Positions 15,916 to 23,449 of a stretch of DNA of 41,049 bases are shown here, piece by piece. The stretch is taken from the NCBI GenBank assembly GCA_964646525.1, contig CAZYER010000010.1, forward strand, positions 1 to 41,049, read 5' to 3'. The position numbers were made by a program, and so were the translations under genes. Source of the stretch: GCA-002282575 sp964646525 (GTDB lineage: Bacteria > Pseudomonadota > Gammaproteobacteria > Thiomicrospirales > Thiomicrospiraceae). The notes beneath the pieces were generated by a model. It had not been told where the DNA came from. It did no database searches and saw only the letters and a list, made by a program, of their open reading frames with translations. How positions within the stretch are numbered: the stretch's first letter is position 1; every line of letters begins with the position of its first letter.

Positions 15916-16621
15916 AATATTGATAACCTCGATGATCCTGCTCATAAGCTATCAGAAGTTTCATCACTCGCTGGATCGCTTGCTTGGTGTCAGAGTAATT
16001 ATCTGAACGTTGAAAATCTTCGGTTAGGTAACAACGCTTATTGATTTCAATCATTACCGTCTCAAAAAGCTTATCAACAATCGGTGCAATAGAATATTGG
16101 TAAGGCTTATCCACCGCCACCGAGAAGCCTTGGCTTTCAAAGCCATGCGTAATCAACTCAACTAATGCCCTACTTGTGCCAACCGCATTGGTACCAATGT
16201 TAATATCAGGTAATTCCGATTCTGTTTGTGTCACTTGATGGTAGCTAAAGCTATGGCAATCCACCAACAATGCATAACGATTGTCTATCACTTGTTTCTC
16301 GGCGGCGTGTTTCAAATTTTCATGCCATTGCTGATATAGTTTCATCACATCTTCGTATTCAGGAAGACTTTTATCGCGGTAAGTCACTCCCCAAGGCGTT
16401 TGCGTATAGAAAATACCCATACCATGTGCTTCTAGTGGGTCATTGTCTAAGCGTTCCATGTCGGCATAAAACCTTGAGTAAGGAAACACAAAATGTTCAG
16501 CACCTTCGATCATAAACAAATCATCAGTAAACCAATCGGTATGACGAGCTAGATGCAAATCGGGTAACGATTTGTATTGAATTGGCATAAGGGTACGACT
16601 ATGGGGAATATGTAACAGCAT
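15911..16621 (-). CDS. N-formylglutamate amidohydrolase family protein
   Basis: This 236-aa member of the FGase family (PF05013 type) begins MLLHIPHSRTLMP, the usual opening with a metal-ligand histidine, followed by HTDWFTDDLF, FPYSRFYADMER, YRDKSLPEYE, LLVDCHSFSY and MIEINKRCYL. The fold is a zinc hydrolase; the founding enzyme converts N-formylglutamate to glutamate and formate in histidine breakdown, but no hut genes are near. The real substrate is therefore open. GGAG lies 5-6 nt before the ATG and palindrome site 6 lies 53 nt upstream. Confidence 0.85.
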   Translation of the reverse strand: MLLHIPHSRTLMPIQYKSLPDLHLARHTDWFTDDLFMIEGAEHFVFPYSRFYADMERLDNDPLEAHGMGIFYTQTPWGVTYRDKSLPEYEDVMKLYQQWHENLKHAAEKQVIDNRYALLVDCHSFSYHQVTQTESELPDINIGTNAVGTSRALVELITHGFESQGFSVAVDKPYQYSIAPIVDKLFETVMIEINKRCYLTEDFQRSDNYSDTKQAIQRVMKLLIAYEQDHRGYQYL

Positions 16622-16670
16622 CTTGGCTCCTTAATCAACGTTTCATTCGATGTAGCTATGATAGGAGTAT

Positions 16671-16692
16671 TTGCGACAAAATATGTCTTATA
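16671..16692. promoter_or_regulatory. GAC-N7-GTC palindrome, site 6
   Basis: The site reads GCGACAAAATATGTCTTATA (16673-16692, core 16675-16687). It lies 53 nt upstream of the N-formylglutamate amidohydrolase start and about 40 nt downstream of the stop of the gamma-glutamylcyclotransferase pseudogene. Confidence 0.7.
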
Positions 16693-16729
16693 TGTAATTT
16701 AAAGAGTAAGAAATGATTAGTTGTATTAG

Positions 16730-17115
16730 TTATTGGCGTAACTGTGCGTCCAACCTGTCCCGATAAGCCACATAATCCTGCACTTCGGGACAGTTATCGA
16801 CCTTGCCTTGATATTCGAACAGCCACGCTTAACCGCAGAGGGTATTGAGAGCTTTTCGCATGTATGTACTTTTTTCTGGTTGATGCGGGCGATAGCCTTC
16901 TAAATAATCGAGTTTTCGTAAAGTTCGATCATTAACGGCATAGACTTCACATAACGCGCCTTGCTCTTATGGTCAACATTTGGCGCCCAGAAACCAGCCA
17001 AGATCAAAACAGCGAATTTCATAAAGAGTTTTAAAGCTCAAAAACTCCAGCGTGTTCTAGTCGTTCAGGATTTTCTAGCGTTTTGTCTTACCGTGCCCTA
17101 AACGGCAACTCGGTG
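16730..17115 (-). pseudogene. Decayed gamma-glutamylcyclotransferase (GGCT/AIG2-like)
   Basis: No open gene occupies 16622-17184, but the minus strand holds a recognisable remnant. One frame reads TLYEIRCFDLGWFLGAKC*P*EQ then GALCEVYAVNDRTLRKLDY, LEGYRPHQPEKSTYMRKAL and, past a third stop, AWLFEYQGKVDNCPEVQDY before the final TAA at 16730. This follows the GGCT fold: DLGWFPG-like, G-x-L-x-EVY-x-V, LDxLEGY, AWxYxYxG. The N-terminal YGTLR-like stretch (LPF*GTVRQN) is in another frame near 17070-17112, so there is also a frameshift. The intact enzyme would cleave gamma-glutamyl peptides to 5-oxoproline. Confidence 0.8.
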
Positions 17116-17166
17116 ATTGAGGTTGAACATCGTGACTGATATCTGATTGCGAACAGTTTGCAAATC

Positions 17167-17187
17167 GAAAGACAAAACAAGTCGTTA
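17167..17187. promoter_or_regulatory. GAC-N7-GTC palindrome, site 7
   Basis: The core GAC-AAAACAA-GTC (17171-17183) has the family spacer length and composition, with weaker outer arms (CGAAAGAC / GTCGTTAC). It sits right at the 3' end of the WYL gene and about 60 nt upstream of the former start of the GGCT pseudogene, the same placement as the other sites. Confidence 0.5.
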
Positions 17188-18207
17188 CCTTAACTGATAG
17201 TTGCGATGCATTTGTTCTATTTGTGTTTGTACAGCCGTGCGCAAAGCTTGGGGAGATTGAATGACAATGCGTGCGCCTTGCGAGAGTATCCACCATTGCA
17301 GTTGCCAGGTATGGTGTATGCTGGCTGTTAGGGTAAAGCCATCCTCAATAGCGGTTAGGGTTTGATCTTTTGATAAAGGGGTTTCGATTAACAAATTGGC
17401 AAGATCCGCATTGACCCATGCCATAAATTGGATGGGTGGTGATGCCGTTGCATTAAATCCTGCGGCACCGGATGCCAAATAGTCTTTCCATTGCAGATTG
17501 TTAGGCGGTGTTCTGGCATCATCTAAGGGTTTAATGCTGGCTTGAGTGAAGCGATGCAGGGCAAACAAGCGAATGTCATCATAGTCATTCACCATAGCAC
17601 CTAAATAACTGACTTGTCCGCGTTGCATGATACCTAGCGGATGAAGAATGTAGTGTTTGAGTGCATTGGCGGACTGTGATTGATAACTAACACTAAGTTG
17701 CTTCTGCTCAAACAAGGCCTGATAGACGGCTTGTTGCACTTCTGGAATCACCTTGGGTGCTAACATGGGTTGGCTGGGTGATTCGACGAAGACACTCTGC
17801 AGCCAATGACTGACTTGGTTTTTGCTACCCAAATGATTAATGGTTTGCTCGGCTTGTTTGAACATTGGCATTAAATCATCGAGCATGGTCGGCGGTAGAA
17901 TTTGTACTAAATGCTTATTGACCAAGTGTAAGGTTAAGGCTTCTTGTAAGCTCATCATGGGTAAATGGGCTTTGGCGTCCCTCGCCCATTTCCAACCATA
18001 GGGTTTGCTTTTGTCGTTACACTCTAAGGGCATAACACTGGCAATGTCATTCAAATCCCGCTGTACCGTTCGACCCGTGACGACAAATCCCAACTCAGCA
18101 AGCGATTCCGTCAGTTCTGCCACGGTGACTTGTGCGGGTGAACGTGGAATGAGTTGCAACATTTGCAGTTGACGCACGAGGGTTTCATGACTGACGGATG
18201 ATGGCAT
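17185..18207 (-). CDS. HTH-WYL transcriptional regulator (YafY/CapW-like)
   Basis: This 340-aa protein has an N-terminal winged helix-turn-helix (about 8-65, with VTGRTVQRDLNDIA as the probable recognition helix), a WYL domain (about 160-240, LSVSYQSQ... LHPLGIMQRGQVSYLGAMVNDYDDIRLFALHRF) and a C-terminal WCX-like extension. Such proteins sense nucleic-acid or nucleotide-like ligands and often control defence islands (CapW, BrxR) or DNA-damage genes. It starts 31 nt after tyrA, so it could be read through from hisC-tyrA. Its position beside the palindrome-controlled array makes it a candidate regulator of those sites; nothing in the sequence proves it. Confidence 0.85.
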   Translation of the reverse strand: MPSSVSHETLVRQLQMLQLIPRSPAQVTVAELTESLAELGFVVTGRTVQRDLNDIASVMPLECNDKSKPYGWKWARDAKAHLPMMSLQEALTLHLVNKHLVQILPPTMLDDLMPMFKQAEQTINHLGSKNQVSHWLQSVFVESPSQPMLAPKVIPEVQQAVYQALFEQKQLSVSYQSQSANALKHYILHPLGIMQRGQVSYLGAMVNDYDDIRLFALHRFTQASIKPLDDARTPPNNLQWKDYLASGAAGFNATASPPIQFMAWVNADLANLLIETPLSKDQTLTAIEDGFTLTASIHHTWQLQWWILSQGARIVIQSPQALRTAVQTQIEQMHRNYQLR

Positions 18208-18238
18208 GCAAACAATTCTCTATATATTTTCTAATGAT

Positions 18239-19102
18239 CTAACTCGGCAACAACGCATCCCGTGTTGCTTTTGCCCGAGCAAAGGCAACGCTTAACCCCT
18301 GCCAATCTTGTTGTTGCAGCAAATCGGCATAGGTTTGTAACTGCTGTTGATAAGCAGCTAAGGCTTCGGCGATAGCGGGCGCATTAAGCTGAACAATATC
18401 ACGCCACATGGTGGGGTCGGAAGCAGCAATGCGAGTAAAATCACGAAATCCCCCCGCTGTGTAATCAAACAAGCGCTCAACATCGTCGCGTTGGCTAAAC
18501 ATATCCACCAAAGCAAAAGACAATAAATGCGGTAAATGACTGGTCCAAGCAAAAGTTAGGTCGTGTTCTTCAGCCGACATACAACGGACATCAGCCCCCG
18601 TTGCTTGCCACATCTGCGTCACTTTAGCTAAAGCCGATGCACCAGTTTGCTCATGCGGTGTAATGACCACTTTTCGCCCGACGTACAAATCAGCCACCGC
18701 AGCCGCCGCGCCACTTTTTTCAGCACCGGCGATAGGGTGTGCAGGTACAGCATTTTCTGGCCAAACGCCTTGCCACACCGACAATACATCCTCAATCCAA
18801 CAGACCTTGGCGCTGCCCACATCGGTCAAAATCGCCGTATCTGATAAGTGAGGTTTGATTTCTGCCAACAGACCACGCATAGAAGCAATGGGAACAGCCA
18901 TCACCACCATATCGGCATTGCGCACAGCTTCAGCCGCGCTCTCGACTGCTTCATCGATAATACGCAAGTCTAAGGCTTCGGCTAAATTCGCTTTGGAACG
19001 TCCATAACCTACCACCTGCTTCACTAACCCTTGTTGTTTAAGCGATAAAGCCAATGAACCACCGATCAGTCCAACGCCTAAAATGGCTAAACGTTCTATC
19101 AC
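18239..19102 (-). CDS. tyrA: Prephenate dehydrogenase
   Basis: This 287-aa NAD-dependent enzyme converts prephenate to 4-hydroxyphenylpyruvate in tyrosine synthesis. The N-terminal Rossmann motif is GVGLIGGS (9-16). AHPIAGAEKSG matches the family's prephenate-binding region, TPHE and HDLTFAWTSHLPHLLSFAL follow, and the C-terminus is the helical dimerisation domain. It is a monofunctional type without a fused chorismate mutase. Its ATG overlaps the hisC stop by 4 nt, so the two are coupled. Confidence 0.93.
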   Translation of the reverse strand: MIERLAILGVGLIGGSLALSLKQQGLVKQVVGYGRSKANLAEALDLRIIDEAVESAAEAVRNADMVVMAVPIASMRGLLAEIKPHLSDTAILTDVGSAKVCWIEDVLSVWQGVWPENAVPAHPIAGAEKSGAAAAVADLYVGRKVVITPHEQTGASALAKVTQMWQATGADVRCMSAEEHDLTFAWTSHLPHLLSFALVDMFSQRDDVERLFDYTAGGFRDFTRIAASDPTMWRDIVQLNAPAIAEALAAYQQQLQTYADLLQQQDWQGLSVAFARAKATRDALLPS

Positions 19103-20196
19103 TTGCTTAAAACCTGAGTTAAGGCTTCAATGCCGTGCATATTTTCTTCATCGGTACCAATAGAAATACGTAAATGATTCGGCAGACCATAAGCACCGAC
19201 AGGACGGACAATCACCCCTTCACGCAGCAAGGCTTCATACAAAGGCTGAGCTGGTTTCCCCATATCAACACATAAAAAATTTCCTTGGCTGGGAATGTAA
19301 CTTAAGCCCAATACTGACAAAGCTTGTTGCCAAATACTCATTCCCTTACGATTGACGGCAACACTTTCTTGAACGTGTTCCTGATCACCCAACGCAGCAA
19401 TGCCCGCCACCATTGCCAAGCTATTGACATTAAAAGGTTGACGCACGCGATTGATATAACTCGCGACTTCAGCAGAACAGGCCGCAAAGCCCAATCGAAA
19501 ACCCGCCAACCCATAAGCTTTGGAAAAAGTACGCGTAACAATTAAATTATCGTATCTGCTTAATTCTTTCAACCCATCGGCATAATTGGCTTGTGTGACG
19601 TATTCGGTATAAGCTTCATCGAGCACGACCATAACGCGCTTGGGCACTTTCGCCATAAAGGCATCCCATTCTGCCTGCCCAAAACAAGTTCCCGTTGGGT
19701 TATTAGGATTAGCTAAATAAATGAGCTTAGTCTTGTCGGTAATCGCTGCCGCCATGGCAGCTAAGTCATGCGCATAGTCTTTCGCTGGCACGACAACGGC
19801 TATCGCCCCTATCGCTTGTGTGGTAATGGCATAAACGGCAAATGCGTATTGCGAAAAGATCACCTCATCACCTGCGCCAGCAAAGGTGCGTCCAATCAAT
19901 TCCAGTACATCATTAGAGCCATTACCCAAGACAAGACCGTTCGCGTCGAGCGAAAAAAGACTACTGATGGACTTTTTCAGCTCAAACCCAGCGCCATCGG
20001 GATAACGCGCCATATCTTCAAGCGTCTCTTGACAGGCTTTTACTACGTCAAAAGAACAGCCCAAAGGGTTTTCATTCGACGCTAACTTACTCACACGCGT
20101 CAAGCCAAGCTCACGCTGTAATTCATCAATCGGTTTGCCGGTTTGGTAGGGGGTAAGGCCACGAATCGCTGGCAAGACAAGTGCATCACATGACAT
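19099..20196 (-). CDS. hisC: Histidinol-phosphate aminotransferase
   Basis: This 365-aa class I/II PLP aminotransferase has the HisC start region PAIRGLTPYQTGKP and KLASNENPLG, the ANPNNPTGT segment, DEAYTEY (193-199) and the PLP lysine K226 in TRTFSKAYGLAGFRLG. It makes histidinol phosphate. The location upstream of tyrA, overlapping by 4 nt, suggests it also serves as the aromatic aminotransferase in tyrosine and phenylalanine synthesis, as in other hisC-tyrA operons. It is first in the transcript, with its own promoter at 20247-20275. No clear Shine-Dalgarno is seen before the ATG. Confidence 0.93.
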   Translation of the reverse strand: MSCDALVLPAIRGLTPYQTGKPIDELQRELGLTRVSKLASNENPLGCSFDVVKACQETLEDMARYPDGAGFELKKSISSLFSLDANGLVLGNGSNDVLELIGRTFAGAGDEVIFSQYAFAVYAITTQAIGAIAVVVPAKDYAHDLAAMAAAITDKTKLIYLANPNNPTGTCFGQAEWDAFMAKVPKRVMVVLDEAYTEYVTQANYADGLKELSRYDNLIVTRTFSKAYGLAGFRLGFAACSAEVASYINRVRQPFNVNSLAMVAGIAALGDQEHVQESVAVNRKGMSIWQQALSVLGLSYIPSQGNFLCVDMGKPAQPLYEALLREGVIVRPVGAYGLPNHLRISIGTDEENMHGIEALTQVLSK

Positions 20197-20246
20197 AGTT
20201 GCGTTGAAACCAAATTAAGGAACAAGTTAATAAATAATTCAGAAGC

Positions 20247-20275
20247 ATTTTACGCTAGCCCACTCAATGCATCAA
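20247..20275 (-). promoter_or_regulatory. Sigma70-type promoter of hisC-tyrA
   Basis: On the minus strand, TTGATG (20270-20275) and TAAAAT (20247-20252) are exactly 17 nt apart. Transcription would start near 20240, leaving a leader of about 44 nt before hisC. Confidence 0.55.
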
Positions 20276-20312
20276 GCTAATCGACTATGACGAACAATCG
20301 CCCATTTTAGGC

Positions 20313-20339
20313 AAAAAAAAGCCCAGCCGCTAAGCTGGG
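20313..20339 (-). terminator. Rho-independent terminator downstream of the M16 peptidase gene
   Basis: Read on the minus strand, CCCAGC-TTAGCG-GCTGGG forms a 6-bp GC-rich stem with a 6-nt loop, followed by C and eight T (20320-20313). It lies about 120 nt after the peptidase stop and before the hisC promoter, insulating the two units. Confidence 0.85.
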
Positions 20340-20355
20340 TCATAAGAGGATACTC

Positions 20356-20394
20356 ATGAAGAAAATACCACGAGACTTATACTACCATAAATAA
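20356..20394 (+). CDS. Possible 12-aa ORF
   Basis: AAGAGGA (20344-20350) precedes an ATG by 5 nt, and the frame encodes MKKIPRDLYYHK followed by TAA. The ribosome-binding site is good but no promoter is visible on the plus strand, and no downstream plus-strand gene exists for it to lead. Likely chance or a remnant. Confidence 0.2.
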   Translation: MKKIPRDLYYHK

Positions 20395-20457
20395 AATTAG
20401 TTGCAACATAAATTTTATCAATCACAGCAAATAATAATATGAGTCTCCCTAATCTCT

Positions 20458-23367
20458 TTAAATTTCACAGATTTCAAAATGTTGCTCTTGCGCCAATCGC
20501 TGTGCCGTTGCCTCATTAGTCAACACTGCTCTGGTTTTCGCGCCAGAAGCCAAATAGGTTTGCGCAACGCGACGTAAGCTATCCAAATTGGCGCTTAGTA
20601 CGCCTTTGCGCCACGCCATACGCGATGCATGATCCTTGCCTGCCAGCCCTAAATGGAACAACTTTTTCACTTCACTGGCAGGTGAACTGGGTTTATCCAT
20701 CGCACCAATGACACCCAAAATAGCTTCTTCTACCAGCGATTCTTTGGCATCGTTGGATAAAAGCCACGCCAAAGCACCATCAAATATGTCGTAGGTTTCT
20801 TCACAACGTGGATCACGGTAAGAAAAGAAACGGAAGCTGGCACTTTCAGCGTCATAGCTTGCCCCGCCACCATAGGCTCCGCCTTTTTCACGAATATTCG
20901 GGTGCAAATAACCATTGCGCAACACGCCAGACAACACCGATAACAACGGAGAGTCATCATGCAACCAAGGCACAGCAGCATGAGCTTGTGCACAGAAATG
21001 CACCTGTGTACTGGTCACCCATGCTTGCCCTGTGACGTGTGCTGGAACATCCACCTTCAAGCCTATACCTGCCCGAGTGGCATCCCCCATACGTTGCCAA
21101 GCCTGTTCTAAATGATCATTCATCGATAACAACATATCTGACTCACCGACAATCAAGGCCTGACGATTAACAGCTGAAAGCGCATCACGCGTGGAAGCCA
21201 GCGTTGACGCGAATGCTTGCAGTTCCGATTCGTTTTCTAAGCGATCATCAAGTGCTTTAAAGCGTTTTAGTCCCAACAAGCCACTGTTAGCATGAGCAAA
21301 GGCAGAAGACACCCCAAAACCCGCACTCGCTGCCAACATAGACAAACTATGACCATTGCTGGTAATCGACTGTTCCGCGTTGACACGCGTCATCGACACC
21401 AACTCACGCAAACGGTCAAGCTCATCAAATCGCGCTTCAAAAAGCGTTTGCTCCATCAATTGCGCTAAGGCGATTGCATTGCTATTCAGGGCTTTACCCG
21501 ATAACACCACCTTAGCACGTGACTGAGCTGGATCATCTTTATCAGCCGCAACCGACAGACTCGCACCCAAACCGCCAGTTAAACTCGCTTGGCGCATTTG
21601 CGTGCTCAGGTAATCGTCACTGCCCACACCCACTTCGGCCCAGGTACCCGTTAATAAGGGTAGCAAGTCTGCTTGTTCACGCGTTAACTCGGGAATGTCT
21701 AAAATGACTTGCTGATAAACCAAGCCATTGGTCGCTGCGGGTGCTAAGGTCGTTTTTAAGTGATGAAAGTATTCACTACGGCCTTTAAACTGAGGCAAAT
21801 CTGCTGGGATATCCGTCAATTCAACTTTAGGAAGGATGTTCACATCATCTTCCTGCGCTTGACGTTCTTCTAGCGCCACTGCCAATTCAACAATGGCTTG
21901 CTTTTGTTCCGGCGTCATCAGCGCTTGAGTAGCATCTAAATGCGCTCTTTCTGCCTGCGCTTTTTGTGCGTTCAAATTATTGTCTGGCGACAACACCAAA
22001 CGTACTCGATGCGGATTATCCAATAACCACTGTTGGATCAGCGTTGGAATGAAGGCCGGATTGGCAATTTCTTGACGCAGCTCTAATAGGGCTTCATCAA
22101 TGTCCAGCAAAGCAACAGGATCGCCACCATGAATTGCCGCTGGCAATGCACGTAAGAAAAGTTGTAATCCAAACGGATAACCATCACCACCAATTTCGCG
22201 CTGTCCCAGCTCTAATTGATGCAACATCGCCGCTAGATGCTCATGAGGAATGCCTTCACGCGCCAAACGGCTTAACTCATCCAAAATCAAGGCTTCAATC
22301 TCATCGGCATCTTCCGCTTCAGAACCCATTAAGCCAGCAGCAAAAATCATTTCTTTAAAATCGTCTTGCAAACCACATAAAGGCGATGGCGAAGCACCCA
22401 ACTCAGTCGTTTCCAGTAAATAGCGCAAGGGTGATGCGCTATTATCCAGCAATACCATGCTCAGTAAATGACCTCGCAACACATCGCGTACATCCTGATT
22501 TTTACCTAAAAGCCAGCCCAACACCACATGAGTTTTCTTGCTCAAATCGGTTTCATCTAAGGCATAAGACGAGGCTACTTGAATAGGGGCAGTGTAGCGT
22601 TGCTCATCGCCCACCATAACAGGTTCGAGTCGTTCAGTAAAACGTGCTAAGGCTTGTGCTTGCCAACGCGCATGATGCTCACTGGCAGGAATATCGCCAT
22701 AAGTGAAAAAGACAGCATTCGAAGGGTGATAGTGACGTTGATGGAAAGCCACTAACTGCTCATGCGTTAAATCTGGAATATCAACAGGCTCACCACCACT
22801 GTTGTAGTGGTAAGTGCTGGTTGGGAAAACAGCTTCGGTAAATGCCTGCCACAGCGTTGAGGTTGGCGCACTCATGGCCCCTTTCATTTCATTGAACACC
22901 ACCCCTTTGTAAACCAAAGGACTGTTACTATCACCGGGTGTTTCAAAGTCAAATCGATGACCTTCTTGGGCAAAATCTAACGGATGAATGTTCGGGAAAA
23001 AGACCGCATCAAGATAAATATCGAGTAAATTGTAATAGTCCTTTTTATTTAAACTGGCGAAAGGATAAGCCGTCCAATCACTGCTGGTGAACGCATTCAT
23101 GAAGGTATTTAAAGAGCGACGAATCATCATAAAGAAAGGATCACGCACAGGGTATTTTTCGCTACCACAGAGTACGGTGTGCTCTAAAATATGCGCCACA
23201 CCTGTACTATCCATCGGAACCGTTCTAAAGGCAACCATGAACGCATTGTGCGGATCTTGCGTTGCTAAGTGGAAATGTTGCGCTCCAGTAACATTGTGAC
23301 GATACTCCTCAATCTCAATGGTTAGTGCAGCTAATTGATGACGACGGACTAGCGAAAAAGCGCTCAT
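20458..23367 (-). CDS. PreP-like M16C zinc metallopeptidase
   Basis: This 969-aa insulinase-family protease of the presequence protease type degrades short unfolded peptides inside a closed two-half chamber. The inverted zinc motif HILEH (H59, E62, H63) and the downstream GVVFNEMKGAMS glutamate are intact. The chain continues through the M16C-associated middle region to an inactive C-terminal half containing REKGGAYGGGASYD, which contributes to substrate binding. Length is as expected. There is no signal peptide, so it is cytoplasmic. The ATG has GAGGA 6 nt upstream. It is a single-gene unit, divergent from the M61 peptidase gene and ended by its own terminator. Confidence 0.9.
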   Translation of the reverse strand: MSAFSLVRRHQLAALTIEIEEYRHNVTGAQHFHLATQDPHNAFMVAFRTVPMDSTGVAHILEHTVLCGSEKYPVRDPFFMMIRRSLNTFMNAFTSSDWTAYPFASLNKKDYYNLLDIYLDAVFFPNIHPLDFAQEGHRFDFETPGDSNSPLVYKGVVFNEMKGAMSAPTSTLWQAFTEAVFPTSTYHYNSGGEPVDIPDLTHEQLVAFHQRHYHPSNAVFFTYGDIPASEHHARWQAQALARFTERLEPVMVGDEQRYTAPIQVASSYALDETDLSKKTHVVLGWLLGKNQDVRDVLRGHLLSMVLLDNSASPLRYLLETTELGASPSPLCGLQDDFKEMIFAAGLMGSEAEDADEIEALILDELSRLAREGIPHEHLAAMLHQLELGQREIGGDGYPFGLQLFLRALPAAIHGGDPVALLDIDEALLELRQEIANPAFIPTLIQQWLLDNPHRVRLVLSPDNNLNAQKAQAERAHLDATQALMTPEQKQAIVELAVALEERQAQEDDVNILPKVELTDIPADLPQFKGRSEYFHHLKTTLAPAATNGLVYQQVILDIPELTREQADLLPLLTGTWAEVGVGSDDYLSTQMRQASLTGGLGASLSVAADKDDPAQSRAKVVLSGKALNSNAIALAQLMEQTLFEARFDELDRLRELVSMTRVNAEQSITSNGHSLSMLAASAGFGVSSAFAHANSGLLGLKRFKALDDRLENESELQAFASTLASTRDALSAVNRQALIVGESDMLLSMNDHLEQAWQRMGDATRAGIGLKVDVPAHVTGQAWVTSTQVHFCAQAHAAVPWLHDDSPLLSVLSGVLRNGYLHPNIREKGGAYGGGASYDAESASFRFFSYRDPRCEETYDIFDGALAWLLSNDAKESLVEEAILGVIGAMDKPSSPASEVKKLFHLGLAGKDHASRMAWRKGVLSANLDSLRRVAQTYLASGAKTRAVLTNEATAQRLAQEQHFEICEI

Positions 23368-23407
23368 TCAAAATCCTCAGTTTAATTGGTTATGCGGTTC
23401 TGCTATA

Positions 23408-23432
23408 TTAGCATAAACAAAAAACATGCTAA
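23408..23432. promoter_or_regulatory. Palindrome between divergent peptidase genes
   Basis: TTAGCAT (23408-23414) and ATGCTAA (23426-23432) form perfect 7-bp arms around an 11-nt A-rich spacer in the 82-bp gap between two divergent genes. It is a plausible operator or overlapping promoter pair. I could not fit a convincing -35/-10 set in either direction. Confidence 0.4.
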
Positions 23433-23449
23433 GAGACAAATAAACGCTA

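Noticed and set aside
12779..16692. Palindromes at gene ends as integron attC-like recombination sites
   Set aside because: They are too short, the simple-site order is the reverse of attC, the 7-nt spacer is invariant, and no integrase or cassette-type boundary is seen. Operators fit better.
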